Translations under genes and position numbers: made by a program
Assembly: GCA_023411175.1 (NCBI GenBank)
Contig: JAEYPB010000015.1
Location: 1-35,299, forward strand
Direction of reading: 5' to 3'
Source of the DNA: Bacillota bacterium
GTDB lineage: Bacteria > Bacillota > Clostridia > Christensenellales > Aristaeellaceae
Length of the DNA stretch: 35,299 nucleotides
Part shown: positions 1 through 8,595 of the stretch, piece after piece
How positions within the stretch are numbered: the first letter of the stretch is position 1
Layout: every line of letters starts with the position of its first letter
The notes under the pieces: model-generated
Database searches by the model: none
What the model was told of the DNA's origin: nothing
What the model saw: the letters and a program-made list of their open reading frames with translations, nothing else

Positions 1-222
1 CTGATGACGCGGCAGGGGGTTTTGGCGATTCGCGGAACTTCGCTGCTCCTCACCCAGATCCGCCCCGACGCGCTGACCGTGCGCGGCGAGATTCAGGCCA
101 TCGAGCTGCCGCCGGAGCGCCCAGCGGCGGAAGAGGCGTCGGAGCAGGAACCCCCGGCGGCACCGGGACACCCGGCGGCAAATGGGCGGGGCGGCGGGCC
201 CGGCCGGGGAGGGGCGCGGTGA
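1..222 (+). CDS. yqfC: Sporulation protein YqfC, C-terminal part (5' end outside window)
   Basis: The frame is open from the first base to a TGA at 220-222, so this is the 3' part of a gene that begins upstream of the window. The visible stretch GVLAIRGTSLLLTQIRPDAL followed by VRGEIQAIEL resembles the C-terminal beta-rich half of the YabP/YqfC family, which acts in the mother cell during sporulation. It then runs into a Pro/Ala/Gly-rich tail of about 35 residues that looks lineage-specific. The assignment rests on this short match and on position: yqfC normally lies just before yqfD, and here the TGA overlaps the GTG start of yqfD at 219. The ATG at 4 is probably internal. Confidence 0.75.
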   Translation: MMTRQGVLAIRGTSLLLTQIRPDALTVRGEIQAIELPPERPAAEEASEQEPPAAPGHPAANGRGGGPGRGGAR

Positions 223-1376
223 GCGGGCCGGTCGTACTGCGCCATCGGGGCTTGATGGTTGAAAAGCTGATCGACCGCGCCCGGTCGGAGGGCATCCGGA
301 TAGACTCGGCGGAGCGGGTAAGCCCAAGAGAGACGCTGCTTCGCACCGGGGGCGCGGACGCCGACCGCCTTATGAAGCTGGCGGAAAGGTACAAGCTGGA
401 TGTAAAGGTCGTCCGGGTGGGCGGCCTTCCCCGGGTAAAGGCGGTCTTCCGGCAGCGGATGGCGATGGCGCTGTCCCTCGTGATCCTGCTCTCCGCGCTG
501 GCGATCCTGTCCGACCGGGCGTGGCTGGTGGAGGTGCGCCTGACCGGCGCGGGGCCCGCGGGGCTGGAAGCCGCCATGCGCAGGCTCGGCGTCCGGGTGG
601 GCATGGACTTGGGCGGCCTCGACGCCTACGCCCTCTCCCAGCGGCTTTTGAGTGAGGCGGGGGACCTGACGTACGTGGGCGTGAAGCGGCAGGGCGTAAG
701 GCTTTTGATCGACGCGGTGGGCGAGGATCAACCGCCAGCCGTTTACGACCCTGAGGCCGCGCGGGATCTCCGCGCCGTCCGGGACGGGGTGGTGGAGTCG
801 GTCACGGTGCTGGCGGGCAAACCGGCGGTGAAGCCCGGCGACACCGTGCGCCGCGGTCAGGTGCTGATCCGGGGCGAGGAAAAGGTGACGGACGAGCTGA
901 CCCGGGGCGTGTGCGCGCTGGGCAGCGTCGTGGCCCGGGTGTGGGTGGAGGGCGCGGCGGAGGCTTCGACATCCCTGGAGGAGCTCGTTCCCACCGGCGG
1001 CGAGCGCACCGAAAGCGCGCTGACGGGGCCGTATTTCGTGCTGCCGCTGACCCGTGCGGAGCCGTTCCGCCTGGAGAGAAGGGAGGAGAGCTTTTTGCCC
1101 GTCGGCGGGCTGTTCGTGCCGCTGGGGGTTTCAAGGGTGCGCCATGTGGAGCTGAAAACCCGCGTCACGCAGCTGGATGCGGAAGCCGTCAAGCGTGAAA
1201 TTTCCGAAAAAGCGCTCCGCATCGCCCGCGGCAACCGGCCCGAAATGTCTGACGAGATTGACAAATGGGTAGATTATAGTATGATAGAAGGGGGAAAAAT
1301 CCGCGCGCGCGCCGTCCTCGAACTGCGCATGAACATCGCGGGTTCCACCGAGAAGGCGCTTGCGGAGGAAGAATGA
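219..1376 (+). CDS. yqfD: Sporulation stage IV protein YqfD
   Basis: 385 residues, GTG start overlapping the yqfC stop by 4 nt, which suggests translational coupling. The N-terminal ~75 residues are a soluble domain (PRETLLRTGGADADRL). One hydrophobic segment follows at about 81-98 and then a long extracytoplasmic domain (DGVVESVTVLAGKPAVKPGD, RRGQVLIRGEE) typical of YqfD. Family knowledge: YqfD is required for efficient sporulation in Bacillus and lies with yqfC upstream of phoH. No frameshift or truncation is seen. The identification rests on domain layout and gene order; the biochemical role of the family is poorly known. Confidence 0.88.
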   Translation: MSGPVVLRHRGLMVEKLIDRARSEGIRIDSAERVSPRETLLRTGGADADRLMKLAERYKLDVKVVRVGGLPRVKAVFRQRMAMALSLVILLSALAILSDRAWLVEVRLTGAGPAGLEAAMRRLGVRVGMDLGGLDAYALSQRLLSEAGDLTYVGVKRQGVRLLIDAVGEDQPPAVYDPEAARDLRAVRDGVVESVTVLAGKPAVKPGDTVRRGQVLIRGEEKVTDELTRGVCALGSVVARVWVEGAAEASTSLEELVPTGGERTESALTGPYFVLPLTRAEPFRLERREESFLPVGGLFVPLGVSRVRHVELKTRVTQLDAEAVKREISEKALRIARGNRPEMSDEIDKWVDYSMIEGGKIRARAVLELRMNIAGSTEKALAEEE

Positions 1377-2342
1377 TTGGAAACACTCTATAGAACAAAA
1401 ATGGAGGTTGACAAGCCCGATCAGTTCATCGCGCTTTTCGGCCTGCACGACGAGAACGTAAAGCTGCTGCGCGACGAGCTGGGCGTGGAGATCTTCGCCC
1501 ACGGCAGCGAAATCACCATCTCCGGCGAGGAAGAAAAGGCGCTTCTGTGCCGCACGGTGCTGGAGCGGCTTCTGGGCATCGTCGAGCGGGGCGAGGCCAT
1601 CGACCGGTCCCGCATCCGCTACGCCATCGAACTGGCCTCCGAGGGCAACGCCGACCGCATCGACGAAATCATGCAGGGCGCCATCGCCATCACCTACCGG
1701 GGCCGCCAGGTCAAGTGCAAGACGCTGGGGCAGAAGCACTATGTGGATGCCATCAAAAACCACACCGCCACCTTCGCCATCGGCCCGGCGGGCACGGGCA
1801 AGACCTACCTCGCCATTGCGATGGCCGTGGTGGCGCTCAAAAACAAGGACATCGAGCGCATCATCCTGACCCGGCCGGCCGTTGAGGCGGGCGAAAAGCT
1901 GGGCTTTCTGCCAGGAGATTTGCAGCAGAAGGTAGACCCGTACCTGAGGCCCTTGTACGACGCGCTCAATGAGATGATGGGCGTCGAGGGCTACCAGCGC
2001 CTCCTGGAGCGGGGCGCGGTGGAGGTTGCGCCGCTTGCGTACATGCGCGGCCGCACGCTGTCGGACGCCTTCATCATCCTGGACGAGGCGCAAAACACCA
2101 CCTCCGAGCAGATGAAGATGTTTTTGACCCGCATGGGCATGGGGAGCCGCATGGTCATCACCGGCGACATCACCCAGATCGACCTGCCCGCCGGCAAAAA
2201 AAGCGGCCTCGTCGAGGCGCTGGAGGTGCTCAGGGGCGTGGAGGACATCGCCATCGTCACGCTGACCCACCGGGACGTCGTCCGACACGAGCTGGTGCAG
2301 GCAATCGTCAAGGCCTACGAGCGGAACACGAAAAGGCGCTGA
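1377..2342 (+). CDS. phoH: PhoH family ATPase
   Basis: 321 residues. The Walker A motif GPAGTGKT lies at residues 136-143, and Walker B at FIILDEAQN, followed by the conserved MFLTRMG and VITGDITQIDLP segments of PhoH/YbeZ ATPases, which are linked to RNA metabolism and commonly paired with YbeY. I chose the TTG at 1377, immediately after the yqfD TGA, because GGAGGAA at 1363-1369 lies about 7 nt upstream. The ATG at 1401 has no Shine-Dalgarno. It is the last gene before repeat region R1, so the cluster is interrupted here and ybeY, its usual functional partner, follows after yqfF. Confidence 0.93.
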   Translation: METLYRTKMEVDKPDQFIALFGLHDENVKLLRDELGVEIFAHGSEITISGEEEKALLCRTVLERLLGIVERGEAIDRSRIRYAIELASEGNADRIDEIMQGAIAITYRGRQVKCKTLGQKHYVDAIKNHTATFAIGPAGTGKTYLAIAMAVVALKNKDIERIILTRPAVEAGEKLGFLPGDLQQKVDPYLRPLYDALNEMMGVEGYQRLLERGAVEVAPLAYMRGRTLSDAFIILDEAQNTTSEQMKMFLTRMGMGSRMVITGDITQIDLPAGKKSGLVEALEVLRGVEDIAIVTLTHRDVVRHELVQAIVKAYERNTKRR

Positions 2343-2353
2343 CGCTGGCGCTA

Positions 2354-2470
2354 GCGCTGAAATCCCCTCACGCGTCTTTCAGCGCGAATGGCGTCAAAAT
2401 CTCCTTGCGGATATTTTGACGCAGGGGGACTTCGGAAGCCTGAAACCCTACGGGTTTCCGGGCGGCTTCC
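2354..2470 (+). repeat. Interspersed hairpin repeat, copy R1 (partial, after phoH)
   Basis: The gap between phoH and yqfF holds three hairpins in a row starting 12 nt after the phoH stop. D-type: GCGCTGAAA/TTTCAGCGC, 2354-2385. A second D-type: GCGTCAAAAT/ATTTTGACGC, 2391-2422. A C-type: GAAACCC-TAC-GGGTTTC at 2442-2458 inside an outer GGAAGCC/GGCTTCC stem at 2434-2470. Modules B and A of the full element are not evident. Order and orientation match the copies found after other genes. The remainder to 2575 holds nothing I recognise apart from a repeated GAACGATTGGAA at 2530 and 2575. Confidence 0.7.
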
Positions 2471-2579
2471 TCACGAGGGCGCTGAAATCCGGATGATCCG
2501 GCGGGAATCGGGGTTCGTCAAGCGTCGTGGGAACGATTGGAAGGTGCGGCCGGAGTTTGTCCGAACGCCGCCGGAACGA

Positions 2580-2608
2580 TTGGAAAGGCCAAAGGGATAT
2601 TTTACATT
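2580..2608 (+). promoter_or_regulatory. Candidate sigma-A promoter upstream of yqfF
   Basis: TTGGAA at 2580-2585 and TACATT at 2603-2608 with a 17-nt spacer, about 37 nt before the yqfF ATG. It would restart transcription of the yqfF-to-rsmI run after repeat R1. Both hexamers are only moderately close to consensus, so this is a prediction from spacing and position. Confidence 0.4.
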
Positions 2609-2644
2609 CTGAGCGGCGCCCAAAGGCGCTGCCGGGGGAGCGAA

Positions 2645-5107
2645 ATGGAAAAGGACAACCTGCCGGAGTCCGCGCCGAAGCCGGAAGCTATGGCGGAAGC
2701 GGAATCCGCGCCAAAGGCCGAATCCGTGCCGAAGCCGGAGCCTGTGCCGAAGCCGGAATCCACGCCGAAGCCAGAGTCCACGCCAAAGGCCGAAGCCGTG
2801 CCGAAGCCGGAGTCCGCGCCGAAGCTGGAGTCCGTGCCGAAGCCGGAGCCTGCAGCGAAAGCGAAGCCCGCGGCGAAGGCGGAACTGGCCTCAAATCCGG
2901 AGCCCCGCGACAGGGGGGTCTCCTTCGCGCGCCCCGGCCGCAAGCGCGCGGCCCAGCGAGAGGAAGAAAAGCCCCCGCTGCGCCCGGCGCTGACGGCGCT
3001 TTTCATCGGCATTGCCGCCTACGCGGTGCTGTTTCTTCTGATGGCCGGCGCGCTGGCGCCGGAGCGGTACGACCTGAAGGCGGGCGAAGTCGCCAGCCGG
3101 ACGATCACCGCCTCGAAGGACGTCAAGGACACCATCACCACAAACATGCTCATCGACGCCGCCGTGCGGGAGGTTCAGCCCTCCTACCAGAGCGACGACA
3201 GCGTGATGCCCGAGGTGCTCACCAAAATTGAGGACAGCTTCGCCCAGCTCCGCGCGCTGGCGCAGCTTCGGGTGAACCCCGACGGCACGGTTTCCGAATT
3301 GAACGACGGGGTGCTTTTGAAGGCCGCCCAGGCGATGCGGCCGGTGGAGATGGGGGACGCGGCGCTGTCCGCCGCCCTCGACGCCGGCGACGACACGCTT
3401 TCGGACCTCGCCGCCGCCGCGCTTTCGATGACCCGGGAGACGCTCTCCTCCAAGGTGGCCGAGGGGCAGGAGCGGGAAGCCGTCGCCAAGATCGGCCGGG
3501 AGATGGTCTCCGACGGGTATGATGCAAACCTCGCCGCCGCCGCCGGGGCGGTCATCTCCGCCCACCTGCGCGCCAACATGCTGCTGGACGAGGAAACCAC
3601 CGAGCAGAAGCGGCAGGCCGCCCGGGAATCGGTGGAGGACGTGGTCTACAAAAAGGGGCAGAACATCATCCGCGCGGGCGAGGTTGTCACCGCGCCGCAG
3701 ATTGAGATGCTCAACAGCCTGGGCATGCTCAAGGACCGGGCGGTGGACGTCTCGCTGTACCTGGGGCTGGCGCTGCTGCTCTCGCTGCTCACGCTTTCGC
3801 TGGTGCTCTACATCTACTCCTTCATCCCGGACATGCTCCGGGACCCGAAGCGCGTGGCGCTGCTCTCGGTCATCCTCGTGACCACGGTGGCCTGGGCGCT
3901 GGCCTTCCGCAAGGTCAACGCCTACCTGATGCCGGTGACGCTGGGCGCGATGCTGACGACGATCCTCATCAAGCCCCGCCTGGCGCTGGTGGTCAACATC
4001 TTCCTGTCGATTCTGATGGGCCTCATGGCCTCGGTGGACAGCGGCATGTTCACCGCCACCATGTTCGGCGTGATGCTGACGGCGATGGTGGCCGGTACCG
4101 CGGTGATTCCGGTGCTGCGCTACCGCCACAGCTTCCCGGGGATTCTGCTGTCCGGCACGGTCATGCTTCTCATCAACATGCTGACCACCGTGGCGGTGGG
4201 GCTCGTCAACAGCGCGGACATCCAAAACGTGATGATCTGGGCGCTCTGGTCGGGCGGCAGCGCGCTGGTCAGCGCGGTGCTCACGATCCTCGAGGCGATG
4301 CTGCTCGAGTGGGCGTTCAACCTGGTCACCACCGCAAAGCTGATGGAGCTTTCAAACCCCAACCAGCCGCTGCTCAGGCGCCTCTTGCTGGAGACGCCGG
4401 GCACCTACCACCACTCGATCCTGGTTGCGAACCTGTCCGAGGCCGCGGCGAGCGCGGTGGGCGCAAACGCGCTCCTCGCCCGGGTGGGCGCCTACTACCA
4501 CGACATCGGCAAGCTCAAGCGGCCCATGTACTTCAAGGAAAACCAGATGAACGACAACCCCCACGACCGCACCGACCCCCGCGTGTCCACCGCCATCCTG
4601 ACCGCCCACCCCCACGACGGCGTGGAGATGGCCATCCGGGCGCACCTTCCGGAGGAGATCCAGGAGATCATCCTGCAGCACCACGGGGATTCCCCGGTCC
4701 TGTACTTCTACGACAAGGCCGCCAGGCAGGGCGGGGACGTGGACGTCGCCGACTTCCGCTACGACGGGCCCCGGCCCAGGAGCCGCGAGGCCGCCATCGT
4801 GATGATGGCCGATACCATCGAGGCCGCGGCCCGCGCCGCCTCCGACGCGTCGCCGGACAGGCTGCCCCAGCTCATCCGCAAGATGATCCAGGGCAAGATG
4901 GAGGACGGCCAGTTTGACGAGTGCCCGCTGACCTTCAGCGACCTTTCCAAGATCGGCGAGGCGTTCATGACGGTGCTGACCGGCGTGTACCACGACCGCA
5001 TCGAATACCCGGAGGTCACAATCCCCAGCCGCCCCGCACAGCCGCGGCGGCCCTGGCCGGACGCCGGAAGGGAGCCCAACGATGAACCAAAGCGCGCTGA
5101 CGCTTGA
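2645..5107 (+). CDS. yqfF: 7TM-HD family membrane phosphohydrolase (YqfF/PgpH-like)
   Basis: 820 residues from the ATG at 2645, chosen because GGGGGAG at 2633-2639 gives good spacing. Order: a cytoplasmic tail of tandem Pro-Lys-Glu repeats (about 9-82), TM1 (about 115-137), an extracytoplasmic 7TMR-HDED-like domain, a cluster of six to seven membrane helices, then a cytosolic HD domain from about 585 with TPGTYHHS and YYHDIGKLKRP, whose His/His-Asp pattern forms the metal site. Characterised members (Listeria PgpH) hydrolyse cyclic di-AMP; that activity is inferred here from the family. The gene overlaps ybeY by 26 nt. The repetitive tail is not part of the usual family architecture. Confidence 0.92.
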   Translation: MEKDNLPESAPKPEAMAEAESAPKAESVPKPEPVPKPESTPKPESTPKAEAVPKPESAPKLESVPKPEPAAKAKPAAKAELASNPEPRDRGVSFARPGRKRAAQREEEKPPLRPALTALFIGIAAYAVLFLLMAGALAPERYDLKAGEVASRTITASKDVKDTITTNMLIDAAVREVQPSYQSDDSVMPEVLTKIEDSFAQLRALAQLRVNPDGTVSELNDGVLLKAAQAMRPVEMGDAALSAALDAGDDTLSDLAAAALSMTRETLSSKVAEGQEREAVAKIGREMVSDGYDANLAAAAGAVISAHLRANMLLDEETTEQKRQAARESVEDVVYKKGQNIIRAGEVVTAPQIEMLNSLGMLKDRAVDVSLYLGLALLLSLLTLSLVLYIYSFIPDMLRDPKRVALLSVILVTTVAWALAFRKVNAYLMPVTLGAMLTTILIKPRLALVVNIFLSILMGLMASVDSGMFTATMFGVMLTAMVAGTAVIPVLRYRHSFPGILLSGTVMLLINMLTTVAVGLVNSADIQNVMIWALWSGGSALVSAVLTILEAMLLEWAFNLVTTAKLMELSNPNQPLLRRLLLETPGTYHHSILVANLSEAAASAVGANALLARVGAYYHDIGKLKRPMYFKENQMNDNPHDRTDPRVSTAILTAHPHDGVEMAIRAHLPEEIQEIILQHHGDSPVLYFYDKAARQGGDVDVADFRYDGPRPRSREAAIVMMADTIEAAARAASDASPDRLPQLIRKMIQGKMEDGQFDECPLTFSDLSKIGEAFMTVLTGVYHDRIEYPEVTIPSRPAQPRRPWPDAGREPNDEPKRADA
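2668..2891 (+). repeat. In-frame 18-nt tandem repeats encoding a Pro-Lys-Glu tail
   Basis: Within the 5' end of yqfF a degenerate hexapeptide unit of the type ES-VPKP or EP-VPKP recurs about ten times (for example VPKPEPVPKPESTPKPES). It gives a charged, proline-rich cytoplasmic extension ahead of the first membrane helix. The underlying DNA is an imperfect 18-nt tandem repeat based on CCGAAGCCGGAGTCC, which could expand or contract by slippage. Confidence 0.8.
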
Positions 5108-5594
5108 GATCGAAACCCCCGGCGCGCCGGAGGACGCCCTGAGCCTGATGGAGGCCGTCGCCCGCGCGGCGATGGAGGTCGAGGGCGTAAACGGCGCGTT
5201 TGTCGCCGCGCGACTCGTGGACGACGAGGCGATCCGCGAAATCAACCGCGCGCAGCGGGGCATCGACCGGGCGACGGACGTGCTCAGCTTCCCCGTCATA
5301 TCCTATCCGGCGGGGAAGACCGCCGGAAAATGCCCGAAGCGCGTGAAGCGGGAGTATGACCCGTCCTCAGGGCTATCGTTCCTGGGCGACCTTGTGATCT
5401 CGCTGCCCACCGCGCGGGCGCAAGCGGAGGAATTCGGCCACTCGCTGTCCCGGGAGCTGGGCTTTCTGACCGCTCACGGCGTGTGCCACCTGATGGGCTA
5501 CGACCATGAGGACGACGCGGGCCGGCGGGCGATGCGCGAAACCGAAGAAAGTGCGCTTTCCATGACGGCGCTATCGAGGGAGGGAAATCCATGA
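5082..5594 (+). CDS. ybeY: Endoribonuclease YbeY (rRNA maturation)
   Basis: 170 residues. The zinc signature HGVCHLMGYDHEDD starts at about H132 (H132, H136, H142), preceded by the family segments DVLSFPV and LGDLVIS. Known role: a metal-dependent RNase needed for 16S rRNA 3' maturation and ribosome quality control. A loop of about 25 residues (PAGKTAGKCPKRVKREYDPS) sits between those two segments, an insertion seen in some Firmicutes. The ATG lies inside the end of yqfF and the stop overlaps the start of cdd by 4 nt, so it is translationally embedded in the operon. A dgkA gene, often found between ybeY and cdd, is absent. Confidence 0.94.
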   Translation: MNQSALTLEIETPGAPEDALSLMEAVARAAMEVEGVNGAFVAARLVDDEAIREINRAQRGIDRATDVLSFPVISYPAGKTAGKCPKRVKREYDPSSGLSFLGDLVISLPTARAQAEEFGHSLSRELGFLTAHGVCHLMGYDHEDDAGRRAMRETEESALSMTALSREGNP

Positions 5595-5983
5595 CCGACC
5601 GGGAGCTTTTCGACCTGGCCGTAAAGGCGATGGACAATGCCTACGTGCCCTATTCCCACTTCCGGGTGGGCGCGGCCCTGCTTTCGGAGGACGGCCGGGT
5701 GTTCACCGGCTGCAACGTGGAGAACGCCTCCTACGGCGGCACCATCTGCGCCGAGCGCACCGCCATCGTCAAGGCGGTTTCCGAGGGCGCGACCAAATTC
5801 ACCGCCGTCGCCGTGGCGGGCGAGGACGCGGACGCCTGGCCCTGCGGCATCTGCCGCCAGGTGCTGAATGAGTTTTCAAAAGACATGCGCGTGATCTGCG
5901 GCGCGCGGAAAACCGGCAAATTCACCGCTGTCCCGCTGACGGAGCTCCTGCCCCGCGCCTTCGGGCCGGAAGATCTGGCCTGA
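5591..5983 (+). CDS. cdd: Cytidine deaminase
   Basis: 130 residues, the usual length of the small tetrameric form. The zinc and catalytic motifs are CAER (C53, E55) and PCGICRQ (C85, C88). The N-terminal YVPYSHFRVGAAL is the typical pyrimidine nucleoside site. It deaminates cytidine and deoxycytidine in pyrimidine salvage. The ATG overlaps the ybeY TGA by 4 nt. Its place before era is classic for Firmicutes. Confidence 0.95.
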   Translation: MTDRELFDLAVKAMDNAYVPYSHFRVGAALLSEDGRVFTGCNVENASYGGTICAERTAIVKAVSEGATKFTAVAVAGEDADAWPCGICRQVLNEFSKDMRVICGARKTGKFTAVPLTELLPRAFGPEDLA

Positions 5984-6019
5984 TACCCGCCGTTTACGAC
6001 GTATAAGGAGGACAACCCC

Positions 6020-6904
6020 TTGAAATTTCATTCCGGCTTTGTCGCGATCCTGGGCCGCCCCAACGTGGGCAAATCCTCGATCATGAACCGCTTCGTCGGC
6101 GAAAAGGTGGCCATCGTCTCCGACCGGCCCCAGACCACCCGCACCAAGATCATGGGCGTCGCCACCGGCGAGGATTGGCAGATCGTGTTCGTCGATACAC
6201 CCGGCCTGCACAAGCCCCGCACCAAGCTGGGCGAGTACATGGTCCGGGCCGCCAGCGAGGCGCGGGAGGGCGTGGACGCGGTGCTCTGCGTGGTGGACGC
6301 AACCCACGTCGGCGCGGGCGACCTTGGCGTGCTCGAGGACGTGGGCAAGATGCGCTGCCCCAAATTCCTCGCCGTCAACAAGATCGACCTTTCCACCCCG
6401 GAGACGCTGCTGCCGGAGCTTCAGAAGCTGAAGGAAGTGCCCTTCGACCAGATCGTGCCGGTTTCCGCCCGGCGCGGCGACGGCATGAATGAACTGCTTG
6501 AGCTCATCAAGTCCGCCATGCCCGAAGGCCCGAAATACTTCCCGGACGACATGATGACCGACCAGCCCGAGCGGGTGCTGATCTCCGAGATCATCCGCGA
6601 GAAGGCGCTTCTCAACCTGCGGGAGGAGATCCCCCACGGCGTAGGCGTCGAAATGCTGTCCATCGAGACGGGGCCGACCATGACCGAAATCCACGCCAAC
6701 CTCTACTGCGAACGGGAGAGCCACAAGGCCATCATCATCGGAAAGCGCGGCGCGATGCTGGGCAAGATCGGCACTGAGGCGCGCCTCGACATCGAGCGCC
6801 TTCTGGATACGAAGGTCAACCTGAAGCTCTGGGTCAAGGTGCGGGAGGACTGGCGCAACCGGCCGGGCGACCTGCGCACGCTGGGCTACGAGCGGCGGGA
6901 CTAG
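6020..6904 (+). CDS. era: GTPase Era (30S assembly)
   Basis: 294 residues. The GTPase motifs are GRPNVGKS (12-19), DTPGLHKP and NKID, followed by a C-terminal KH domain with IIIGKRGAMLGKIG, which binds the 3' end of 16S rRNA. The start is TTG at 6020, supported by a strong AAGGAGG at about 6005-6011. Era checks 16S 3'-end processing and interacts functionally with YbeY, whose gene lies two positions upstream. recO follows after 6 nt. Confidence 0.96.
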   Translation: MKFHSGFVAILGRPNVGKSSIMNRFVGEKVAIVSDRPQTTRTKIMGVATGEDWQIVFVDTPGLHKPRTKLGEYMVRAASEAREGVDAVLCVVDATHVGAGDLGVLEDVGKMRCPKFLAVNKIDLSTPETLLPELQKLKEVPFDQIVPVSARRGDGMNELLELIKSAMPEGPKYFPDDMMTDQPERVLISEIIREKALLNLREEIPHGVGVEMLSIETGPTMTEIHANLYCERESHKAIIIGKRGAMLGKIGTEARLDIERLLDTKVNLKLWVKVREDWRNRPGDLRTLGYERRD

Positions 6905-6910
6905 CCGCCC

Positions 6911-7654
6911 ATGGTAACGACGAGCGCTGTGGTGCTCAGGCGCAGCGACTGGCGCGATTACGACCGGATGGTGACGCTTCTGTCCCCGTCGATGGGGCGC
7001 GTCGAGGCGGTGGTTCGCGGCTGCCGAAGGCCGAAGTCGCCGCTCATCAATGCCGCGGAGCCGTTCTGCGCGGGCGAGTTCACGCTGGTGGAATCGAAGG
7101 GGCGCTACACCGTCACGAGCTGTCAGGTGACGGAGAGCTACTTTCCGATCCGCGAGGACGTGGACAAGCTGACCCACGGCGCGTATTACCTGCACCTGAT
7201 CGCGCTGGCGGCGCTGCCGGGCGAGGAGAGCGAGGCACTCTTCTTCCTGTCCCTGAAGGCGCTGGCGTTTCTCGCCTATTCGGCGCTGCCGCCCGAGCTC
7301 ACCACGGCGGCCTTTGAGCTGCACTACCTGTCGCTCCTCGGCCAGGCGCCCCGGATGGACAGGTGTGTCCTGTGCGGGCGCGAAGCCTCCGGCCCCTGCG
7401 CGTTTTCAGAGCGCCTCGGCGGCGCGGTGTGCGCCGCCTGCGTTCACGGGGCGGCAGAGCCGCATTCGCCGCTGTCCGAAGGCGCGCGGCGGATCCTTCT
7501 GAAGGTGCCGGTGACCCGATTTGACGTGATTGACAAGCTCCTGGGCCATCCGTCTTGGCCCGAAGCCGCGGCGCACGCGCGCCGCTTTATTTCAGAGCGC
7601 ATGGAGCAGTTTCCCAGGGTACTGCCCGCGCTCGTTACGGGAGAAAAGCCATGA
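6911..7654 (+). CDS. recO: DNA repair protein RecO
   Basis: 247 residues. An N-terminal OB-fold (TSAVVLRRSDWRDYDRMVTLL, then GRVEAVVRGCRRPKS) is followed by a helical domain and a four-cysteine zinc motif: C-x2-C in CVLCGRE and a second C-x2-C in GAVCAACVHG. RecO loads RecA at gaps with RecR and RecF. It directly follows era as in most Firmicutes, and its TGA overlaps the ATG of rsmH (ATGA). Confidence 0.93.
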   Translation: MVTTSAVVLRRSDWRDYDRMVTLLSPSMGRVEAVVRGCRRPKSPLINAAEPFCAGEFTLVESKGRYTVTSCQVTESYFPIREDVDKLTHGAYYLHLIALAALPGEESEALFFLSLKALAFLAYSALPPELTTAAFELHYLSLLGQAPRMDRCVLCGREASGPCAFSERLGGAVCAACVHGAAEPHSPLSEGARRILLKVPVTRFDVIDKLLGHPSWPEAAAHARRFISERMEQFPRVLPALVTGEKP

Positions 7655-8595
7655 GTTTTCACCACATTCCGGTGCTGCTCCGGGAATGCCTGGACGGCCT
7701 CGCCATCCGGCCGGATGGCGTCTATCTGGATGGTACGCTGGGCGGCGGCGGCCATTCTTCCGAAATCATCGCCCGTCTGGGCCCCGGCGGGCGGCTCTAC
7801 GGCATTGACCGGGACGCTTTGGCGCTGGAAGCCGCCGGCGCGCGCATCCGCGACCCGCGCTTCTTTCCCGTGTACGGAAATTTCCACGACGCGAAGGCGC
7901 TGCTTGAGGAAAGGGGCGTCACGCTTCTAAATGGCGCGCTGCTCGACCTCGGCGTCAGCTCTCCCCAGCTGGACGACGGCGCGCGGGGCTTCTCCTACCA
8001 CGAGGACGCGCCCCTCGACATGCGCATGGACCGGAGCCAGCCCTTGAGCGCGCGCACGATCGTCAACGAGTGGCCGGAGGACGAAATCGCCCGGATTCTC
8101 CGGGAGTACGGCGAGGAAAACTGGTCGCGGCACATTGCCCGCGTCCTCTGTGACCGGCGGATGAAGAAATCGGTGGAGACCACCGGCGATCTGGTAAACA
8201 TCATCGACGCCGCCATCCCGAAAAAATTCCGTATCAAGGATGGCAGCCACCCGGCGCGGCGCTCGTTCCAGGCGCTGCGCATCGCGGTCAACGACGAGCT
8301 GGCCCCGCTGGAGGGGGCGCTGCGCGACATCGTCGGCCTGCTCGCCCCCGGCGGACGGCTGTGCGTGATCTCGTTCCACTCGCTGGAGGACCGCGTGGTC
8401 AAAAATGCGTTCCGGTCCATGGCCGACCCCTGCGTGTGCCCGAAGGACATCCCCATCTGCGTCTGCGGGCGGGTGCCGTCGGTGCGGCTCGTCACCCGGA
8501 AGCCCGTCACGGCGTCGGAATCGGAGCTCAAGGAGAACCCGCGCTCCAGAAGCGCGTCCCTGCGCATCGTGGAGAAGCTGGAGGTCTCGTCATGA
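7651..8595 (+). CDS. rsmH: 16S rRNA (cytosine(1402)-N4)-methyltransferase RsmH
   Basis: 314 residues from the ATG at 7651, which overlaps the recO stop. The SAM site YLDGTLGGGGHS lies at about 25-36, followed by GIDRDALAL. DLGVSSPQLD, HPARRSFQALRIAVNDEL and the C-terminal CVCGR segment are typical of MraW/RsmH. It makes m4C at C1402 in helix 44 of 16S rRNA. Its normal home is the mraZ-rsmH-ftsL division cluster; here it follows recO and is coupled to the TGT-family gene through an ATGA overlap. Confidence 0.95.
   Translation: MSFHHIPVLLRECLDGLAIRPDGVYLDGTLGGGGHSSEIIARLGPGGRLYGIDRDALALEAAGARIRDPRFFPVYGNFHDAKALLEERGVTLLNGALLDLGVSSPQLDDGARGFSYHEDAPLDMRMDRSQPLSARTIVNEWPEDEIARILREYGEENWSRHIARVLCDRRMKKSVETTGDLVNIIDAAIPKKFRIKDGSHPARRSFQALRIAVNDELAPLEGALRDIVGLLAPGGRLCVISFHSLEDRVVKNAFRSMADPCVCPKDIPICVCGRVPSVRLVTRKPVTASESELKENPRSRSASLRIVEKLEVSS

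Noticed and set aside
5876..7324. Open frame of 482 codons on the minus strand opposite era and recO
   Set aside because: Antisense shadow of two certain genes with no recognisable domain.
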